Below, in pieces: positions 24,946 to 28,783 of a stretch of 28,783 bases of DNA. The stretch covers positions 1-28,783 of the forward strand of contig CAYWJA010000026.1 in the NCBI GenBank assembly GCA_964458485.1. Direction: 5' to 3'. The notes beneath the pieces are model-generated. The model was not told the origin of the DNA and did not search any database. It worked only from the letters and a program-made list of their open reading frames with translations. Both the position numbers and the translations under genes were made by a program. Source of the DNA: CAYWJA01 sp964458485 (GTDB lineage Bacteria; Patescibacteriota; Gracilibacteria; UM-FILTER-43-11). The first letter of the stretch is position 1; every line of letters begins with the position of its first letter.

Positions 24946-26769
24946 TTACCATTTCCATTTATCTCCTTTCGCTTCTGCTCCATTATCTTTATCCCCACCT
25001 CTTTCTGCTTCTGGAACACCTCCTACATTACAACCTCCTAGTAGCCCAACTTCTTTTCTTACATCAGGCACTATTTCTTTTCCACCACTTTCAGATGTGC
25101 CGCCTAAACTATTTTGCGAACCATCTGTTACCATAAATTCAACATTTTTTGGCATTTCACCTCTTTCTCGCATTTCAAGTAACTTTTGCCTTGTTAAAAG
25201 ATCATCAGCATTTGGAGTTTGCTGAACAGTAGAGCCAAATAAGGTGCTAAGGTAAGTAAATTCTTCTGTGCCAACTCTTCTTTGAGCAATCATAGGAAGG
25301 GCCATATTAACACGAGTAATTCCCATATATTCTGCAACTTTTATGGCTGCTGTTGGGTCTTGGTCGAATAATGCCTTTAAAGCCCCCAGACTTCCTTCTA
25401 CATTAGCCGAATTAACATACATTTTTCCACCTTGACCTAACATTTCTTCTGTACCGTCCAAAATACCAGATAATTTTGCTAAAGTGGTAAATTCTTCTGG
25501 GTCTACACCATTAGCCTTTGCTACTTCAGATAAAATACTTGCCACATCTCTTCCACGATCCACAAAAGCCTGAGTAATTGCAGGATCAAGATGTAATTCA
25601 TTTGTATTAAATTTTGGGCCAGGACCAAGAAAACGTACTAATTGTTGTTTTTCTAATCCTACAACTGCTTCTGCGGCAGTAGTTTCCGTACATGCAAAAC
25701 GATTTAATGCAAGCGGAGCGTTTCCATCCATATCACACGAAGCTGCCATAGTTAGCATAACTTCGTATGCAGATTTAGGATCCTTTGGTATTTCATTTAA
25801 AACACCGCCAACCTCCGGATAGTCCGGATCCCCACCAAGATAAGCACGCATTACATTGGTAGCTTCAGCAAACTCTTCAACGCTAGGGGCAGGATTTCCT
25901 GCTAAACTCTGCACTCCTTCATAGGCAGCCTGAGTTGCTGTATAGGCTGTTTCTAATATTGTAAAGGGTATACCTGCAGATGATGCAATTTTTGGAATAT
26001 CTTTTTTACCGGCAACCTCCCTTATATTTGCAACTAAAGCATCAGCATCAGCATCTTCAGGTAAATCTATCATGCGCATGGATACTGAATCAGGTTCTCC
26101 TGCAAGTGCAGTTGAATATTTGGAAAATGATTCTAGGCCAGGCCCAAGATCTGGATTAACTAATATAATTTTCCTGATTTTCATCATAGTTTCCATTTCA
26201 AAATCATAAGGCATTTTATCCTGAGCCATTGAATCTACTGAATAACCTGCCATCCCCAGCCATCTAAGCGCTCTAAAAAATTTATCTAAACCAAGCTGTT
26301 TGGCTTTTGGGGTTGAATAAAACCCTTGAGGAGTAGCATAAGGATTGTTTGCAAAAGCGCTTGCTTGCGAAGACATTTGACTTATGTCATCCTCATCTAA
26401 TAGCTCTTTTAAAATACTTGTATAGCGCATAACCTCAGGATCATCTGATGCTGTTTCTAAAATATTTTGAACTTTCCTAAAAAAAGGTTCAATGCATTTA
26501 ACTTCAACCTCCGCACGTGTATCTTCAAATAACCTGGCTATAGCGGCAACGACTAAGCCTGCATCAACCATTACCTTATTTACTTCGCCATGTTTGCTTT
26601 CTAGCAACCTTAATGCTTCTTTGTAGGGTTTTTCCTCTTTAAGTACTTTTAAATCAGATAATTCCTCAACTGCCATGGGCATTTGAGTTTCATGAGACAA
26701 GCCTTCATCTAAAAAAGCTTGTGCATTTAATAACTTAGGTGTTTCCTCACCTTGTGTTTCTAAAGGCAT
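24946..26769 (-). CDS. Unrecognised 607-residue soluble protein
   Basis: The product is large, acidic and Ala/Glu-rich, without a signal peptide or membrane segment. It is mostly helical: EALRLLESKHGEVNKVMVDA, KKDIPKIASSAGIPFTILE, GSLGALKALFDQDPTAAIK, VAEYMGITRVNMALPMIAQR. Several stretches (AGIPFTILETAYTAT, ANGVDPEEFTTLAKLSGILD, EYMGITRVNM) look like short helix-turn units around residues 255-480. The tail (about 540-607) is Gly-rich and charged, ending KGDKWKW. I recognise no family. It has its own consensus -35 promoter and follows the 221-residue unknown on the same strand. Confidence 0.75.
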   Translation of the reverse strand: MPLETQGEETPKLLNAQAFLDEGLSHETQMPMAVEELSDLKVLKEEKPYKEALRLLESKHGEVNKVMVDAGLVVAAIARLFEDTRAEVEVKCIEPFFRKVQNILETASDDPEVMRYTSILKELLDEDDISQMSSQASAFANNPYATPQGFYSTPKAKQLGLDKFFRALRWLGMAGYSVDSMAQDKMPYDFEMETMMKIRKIILVNPDLGPGLESFSKYSTALAGEPDSVSMRMIDLPEDADADALVANIREVAGKKDIPKIASSAGIPFTILETAYTATQAAYEGVQSLAGNPAPSVEEFAEATNVMRAYLGGDPDYPEVGGVLNEIPKDPKSAYEVMLTMAASCDMDGNAPLALNRFACTETTAAEAVVGLEKQQLVRFLGPGPKFNTNELHLDPAITQAFVDRGRDVASILSEVAKANGVDPEEFTTLAKLSGILDGTEEMLGQGGKMYVNSANVEGSLGALKALFDQDPTAAIKVAEYMGITRVNMALPMIAQRRVGTEEFTYLSTLFGSTVQQTPNADDLLTRQKLLEMRERGEMPKNVEFMVTDGSQNSLGGTSESGGKEIVPDVRKEVGLLGGCNVGGVPEAERGGDKDNGAEAKGDKWKW

Positions 26770-26799
26770 AATAAAAATGGGTTATTTATTTAGTGTTCT

Positions 26800-26828
26800 A
26801 GCTTATCATATAAATGAAATACTGTCAA
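26800..26828 (-). promoter_or_regulatory. Promoter of the 607-residue protein gene
   Basis: On the minus strand a perfect -35 TTGACA (26823-26828) is followed by a 17-bp spacer and a weaker -10 TAAGCT (26800-26805), helped by an extended TG. The start would be near 26793, giving a leader of about 24 bases. Confidence 0.5.
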
Positions 26829-26852
26829 GAAAAATACATAATAACCTAAAAT

Positions 26853-27518
26853 TTAATTTAACTGCTTCTGTTTCTTAACTAATTCCTCTAGATTTTTAAC
26901 AATCTCTACAAAAACTCCTTGCATAAAATCGCGTAAATTTTCGAATTCCAATGTAATTTTATGATATTCCAGGAATTTTCTTAGCACAAATGCGGCAAGC
27001 TGAATAACCACAGGGGAAATTTCACGCTTAGGGCCTGGGATTATTACACTTTCAAGTGATCTGTGTGGTTTTTTTGCTGCCACTACAGATATATTCTGAA
27101 TCCAATTATCTATAGCTTTTTTATGATGCTGAGAAAGTGATTTAAAACTAGCTTCTTCACGAATTGCCAGAGCTTTTTGTTCATCTTCTTTGCCCGCAGC
27201 TAGTAAATTTTTAATTTCATCGTTTGCCCTTTTGTCGATAAGTGCAAGTATTGCAATAATAAGTTCTGATGGTAAATTTTGCGCTACGACTCTTGATATT
27301 AATAAAAATAAATCCGTATTTTGTGGCTGGCTTAAAAACTGGACAATAATTGCCGCAAGGTTGTCATCGTGAGCTTTTGCCTGCCCTTCCTCCTGTTGTA
27401 ATTGAACCAAAGCCTGTTGTGTACGCTTCATTTCTTCACGAAATTGCTCATCGCTTTGTTCGCTTTGTTCCGACGGCGCCGGACCCGAAAATAAATCAAT
27501 ATCTCCTCCTTCTGACAT
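26853..27518 (-). CDS. Unrecognised 221-residue helical protein
   Basis: The product starts with a disordered, Ser/Glu/Gln-rich region (DLFSGPAPSEQSEQSDEQF), then a coiled-coil-like FREEMKRTQQALVQLQQEEG (about 26-45). A helical bundle with hydrophobic helices follows (FLLISRVVAQNLPSELIIAI, ISPVVIQLAAFVLRKFLEYH) and the end is Lys-rich (ELVKKQKQLN). The hydrophobic stretches are short and broken by charges, so a soluble helical protein is likelier than a membrane protein. It lies upstream of the 607-residue unknown on the same strand, 83 bp away. No family recognised. Confidence 0.72.
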   Translation of the reverse strand: MSEGGDIDLFSGPAPSEQSEQSDEQFREEMKRTQQALVQLQQEEGQAKAHDDNLAAIIVQFLSQPQNTDLFLLISRVVAQNLPSELIIAILALIDKRANDEIKNLLAAGKEDEQKALAIREEASFKSLSQHHKKAIDNWIQNISVVAAKKPHRSLESVIIPGPKREISPVVIQLAAFVLRKFLEYHKITLEFENLRDFMQGVFVEIVKNLEELVKKQKQLN

Positions 27519-27524
27519 AATTTT

Positions 27525-27608
27525 TTTAATTACTTAATTACTTAATTTCCCAATTCCTTAATCTCTATTCAATATCATCAATTAGGCAATTAGGTAATTG
27601 GTAATTAG
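27525..27608. repeat. AATTACTT / AATTAGG word palindrome
   Basis: The left arm has TTAATTACTTAATTACTTAA and TTTCCCAATTCC words. The right arm has CAATTAGGCAATTAGGTAAT and TGGTAATTAGGTAATAAT, the opposite orientation. It begins a few bases upstream of the 221-residue gene's start codon and ends near the rpmA terminator. Confidence 0.8.
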
Positions 27609-27620
27609 GTAATAATAAAT

Positions 27621-27652
27621 AAAAAGATCATGAGTATATTACCATGCTTTTT
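27621..27652 (-). terminator. rpmA terminator
   Basis: AAAAAG (27621-27626) pairs with CTTTTT (27647-27652) and CATG (27629-27632) with CATG (27643-27646), with a two-base bulge. Read on the minus strand a T-rich run follows. It lies 27 bp past the rpmA stop codon. Confidence 0.6.
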
Positions 27653-27678
27653 ATATGAAAATAAATTAATTTCAAAAT

Positions 27679-27957
27679 CTATGCAGTTGCAATATGCACA
27701 AAACGATTTTTAAAGATGCGTCCATCATACTTTTTAACAGCTTTTTCTGTAAATTTCACAACACCATCTTTTAGTGCAAACAAAGTATAATCTTTGCCAA
27801 CCCCTACGTTATCACCAGCCTGAAATTTAGTTCCCTTCTGACGCACTAAAATATTACCGGCTTTTACAGCCTGGCCAGCATATAATTTAACGCCTAATCT
27901 TTTTGCACGTGAATCGCGACCGTTTTTTGTTGAGCCGCCTGCCTTCTTGTGTGACAT
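27679..27957 (-). CDS. rpmA: Ribosomal protein bL27
   Basis: A complete 92-residue bL27, whose flexible N-terminus reaches the peptidyl-transferase centre. It begins MSHKKAGGSTKNGRDSRAKR, the type without the cleaved Firmicutes extension. It then shows RLGVKLYAGQAVKAGNILVR, QKGTKFQAGDNVGVGKDYTL, and the usual Lys-rich end. In most bacteria rplU (bL21) sits just upstream. Here the upstream neighbour is a divergent plus-strand gene, so rplU must be elsewhere. A possible -10 TATAAT lies on the minus strand at 28030-28035. No Shine-Dalgarno sequence is seen. Confidence 0.97.
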   Translation of the reverse strand: MSHKKAGGSTKNGRDSRAKRLGVKLYAGQAVKAGNILVRQKGTKFQAGDNVGVGKDYTLFALKDGVVKFTEKAVKKYDGRIFKNRFVHIATA

Positions 27958-27965
27958 AGTATACT

Positions 27966-27996
27966 ATATTTCGCATTTCGGATTTCTGATTTCGGA
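27966..27996. repeat. ATTTCGGATTTC direct words upstream of rpmA
   Basis: ATTTCGCATTTCGGATTTCT and GATTTCGGAATCAC form three to four tandem copies of an 8-10 bp word. The word also appears in 15667-15691 and, more loosely, near 23150-23178. It lies in the probable leader of rpmA. No full opposite arm is seen here. Confidence 0.55.
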
Positions 27997-28073
27997 ATCA
28001 CTATTGCTCAGATATTCTATGTGAAATTGATTATAAAAGTAAGCGGAAAAATTTTACACTATTCTTGTGTCTA

Positions 28074-28102
28074 TTGCAAATGTTTTTTAAAAATGCTATA
28101 AT
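28074..28102 (+). promoter_or_regulatory. Promoter of the 115-residue coiled-coil gene
   Basis: TTGCAA (28074-28079), a 17-bp spacer and TATAAT (28097-28102), with TG at 28094-28095, form an extended -10 promoter. The start would be near 28109, leaving a leader of about 16 bases with no Shine-Dalgarno sequence. A second TATAAT lies at 28114-28119. Confidence 0.7.
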
Positions 28103-28124
28103 AAATAGATAACTATAATAAATT

Positions 28125-28472
28125 ATGCAAGACGAACACTTGCCAAACAACGAAGATGAGTTGGCGGAATTGTATCAAGAGACAATTGACCATCATCATG
28201 TATATTTAGAAAAGTTACATTCGGCATTTAATAACCGATGTGAAAAAATTGGTGAAGATACAAAACACAAACTGACAGAAGTGGATGAAAGTGATGAAGG
28301 CACCAGGGAAAAAATACTTGGTGAAGAAAAAGCATTGCTAGACAAAACGCTTGCTGAACTTAAATACGCTATTAATAAAAGTAATGCTAATGCAAGGAAA
28401 AAATTGGAGGAAATTCAGGAAAAAATCGAAAACAATTCAATGAATCTGGATGGAGAACTTGCAGAATTATAA
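28125..28472 (+). CDS. Small coiled-coil protein, unrecognised
   Basis: The 115-residue product is highly charged and predicted to be helical throughout. It has an acidic start (NNEDELAELYQETIDHHHVY) and Lys/Glu heptad-like stretches (LGEEKALLDKTLAELKYAIN, ARKKLEEIQEKIENN). There is no signal peptide, membrane segment or catalytic motif. It has a good promoter of its own and is followed by a tRNA region. A structural or scaffold role is possible but not shown. Confidence 0.7.
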   Translation: MQDEHLPNNEDELAELYQETIDHHHVYLEKLHSAFNNRCEKIGEDTKHKLTEVDESDEGTREKILGEEKALLDKTLAELKYAINKSNANARKKLEEIQEKIENNSMNLDGELAEL

Positions 28473-28502
28473 ATAAGATAAAGTAAAAGAAGCCTGAATA
28501 GA

Positions 28503-28551
28503 ATTAAGTAGTAAGTCTTTATAAGTAATGCTTAATGTTTACTGTTTTTTT
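28503..28551 (+). terminator. Possible weak terminator
   Basis: ATTAAG (28503-28508) can pair with CTTAAT (28531-28536), or AGTAA with TTACT (28524-28543), and a run of seven T follows (28545-28551). A longer-range pair AAGCCTG / CAGGCTT (28490-28496, 28554-28560) encloses it. The stems are AT-rich, so the call is weak. Confidence 0.35.
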
Positions 28552-28604
28552 GCCAGGCTTTGTTATTGCATAGAGGCGCAAGCTGAAGTAAAATTTTGAC
28601 GAAA

Positions 28605-28619
28605 GGACGATTAGCTCAG
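28605..28619 (+). repeat. Stray copy of the tRNA-Val 5' end
   Basis: GGACGATTAGCTCAG is identical to the first 15 bases of the tRNA at 28707-28721 and lies exactly 102 bp upstream. What follows does not fold as a tRNA. The 87 bp between the two copies hold a CTTCGATTTCTCTCAGGG fragment, resembling the dispersed CCTTCGACTTCGCTCAGG repeat. Confidence 0.9.
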
Positions 28620-28706
28620 CCGCACTTCGTTCCGCCACTTCGATTTCTCTCAGGGCGGGGCTAGCTAATTGTAACCGTTCACTTCGTCATTGCATTCCTC
28701 GCTCAC

Positions 28707-28783
28707 GGACGATTAGCTCAGTTGGTTAGAGCGCATGATTGACGTTCATGAGGTCAGTGGTTCGATTCCACTATCGTCCACCA
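28707..28783 (+). tRNA. tRNA-Val (anticodon GAC)
   Basis: The 77-base cloverleaf is complete and reaches the window edge. The acceptor GGACGAT pairs with ATCGTCC, the D stem is GCTC/GAGC and the anticodon stem is CATGA/TCATG. The loop TTGACGT puts GAC at positions 34-36. The variable loop is AGGTC, the T arm is AGTGG-TTCGATT-CCACT, and the 3' ACCA is encoded. It decodes GUC and GUU. Confidence 0.96.

Noticed and set aside
28605..28706. A second tRNA gene upstream of tRNA-Val
   Set aside because: Only the first 15 bases match; no D-arm closure, anticodon arm, T arm or acceptor partner follows.

Overview
The window is AT-rich, densely coded bacterial DNA carrying 21 protein genes or gene parts, one tRNA and a 10-N scaffold gap. 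The genetic code is standard: TGA ends the P-type ATPase gene and is not read through in any well-recognised protein. Four features suggest an uncultivated, metagenome-derived bacterium of the candidate phyla radiation (Patescibacteria), possibly Peregrinibacteria/Gracilibacteria-like. These are a giant DUF2341/LamG/fibronectin-type surface protein, many small unrecognised proteins, the near absence of Shine-Dalgarno sequences, and genes scattered out of their usual operons. This placement is an inference of low confidence, because purH and the riboflavin genes are not universal in that group.

Layout. 1-6340 (minus) is one enormous secreted protein whose end lies outside the window; its last visible part is a near-identical 100-residue tandem repeat. 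6585-8108 is purH (purine synthesis). 8109-8816 is a gene-free, inverted-repeat-rich block bounded by perfect 21-bp terminal inverted repeats. 8817-11478 holds tilS, a secreted fn3 protein and a membrane-anchored coiled-coil protein. 11550-14921 (minus) holds ftsK, rsmE (its first codon is lost in the N gap) and a small unknown gene. 15126-20463 (minus) holds a P-type cation ATPase, a small unknown, an AI-2E/PerM-type membrane protein and a lipoprotein. 20584-24882 (plus) holds an unknown, lepA, ribE, ribH and a STAS-domain protein. 24946-27957 (minus) holds rpmA and two unrecognised proteins. 28125-28783 (plus) holds a small coiled-coil protein and tRNA-Val(GAC), preceded by a stray copy of the tRNA's first 15 bases.

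The genes are mostly housekeeping: translation (lepA, tilS, rsmE, rpmA, tRNA-Val), purine and flavin synthesis, chromosome segregation, ion transport and cell surface. No defence island, prophage or CRISPR array is visible.

The most unusual structure lies between the genes. Many intergenic spacers are filled from stop codon to start codon by a long imperfect palindrome built from a short word repeated in one orientation on the left arm and in the opposite orientation on the right arm. The word differs between loci (for example ATTACAA, TGTAGG, TCTGAGAT, AATTAGG, GGTAACC). Some families recur at two or three loci, and related palindromes also sit inside lepA and beside the tRNA. Together with consensus or extended -10 promoters, short AT-rich leaders and no Shine-Dalgarno sequences, this suggests an unusual arrangement of gene boundaries.
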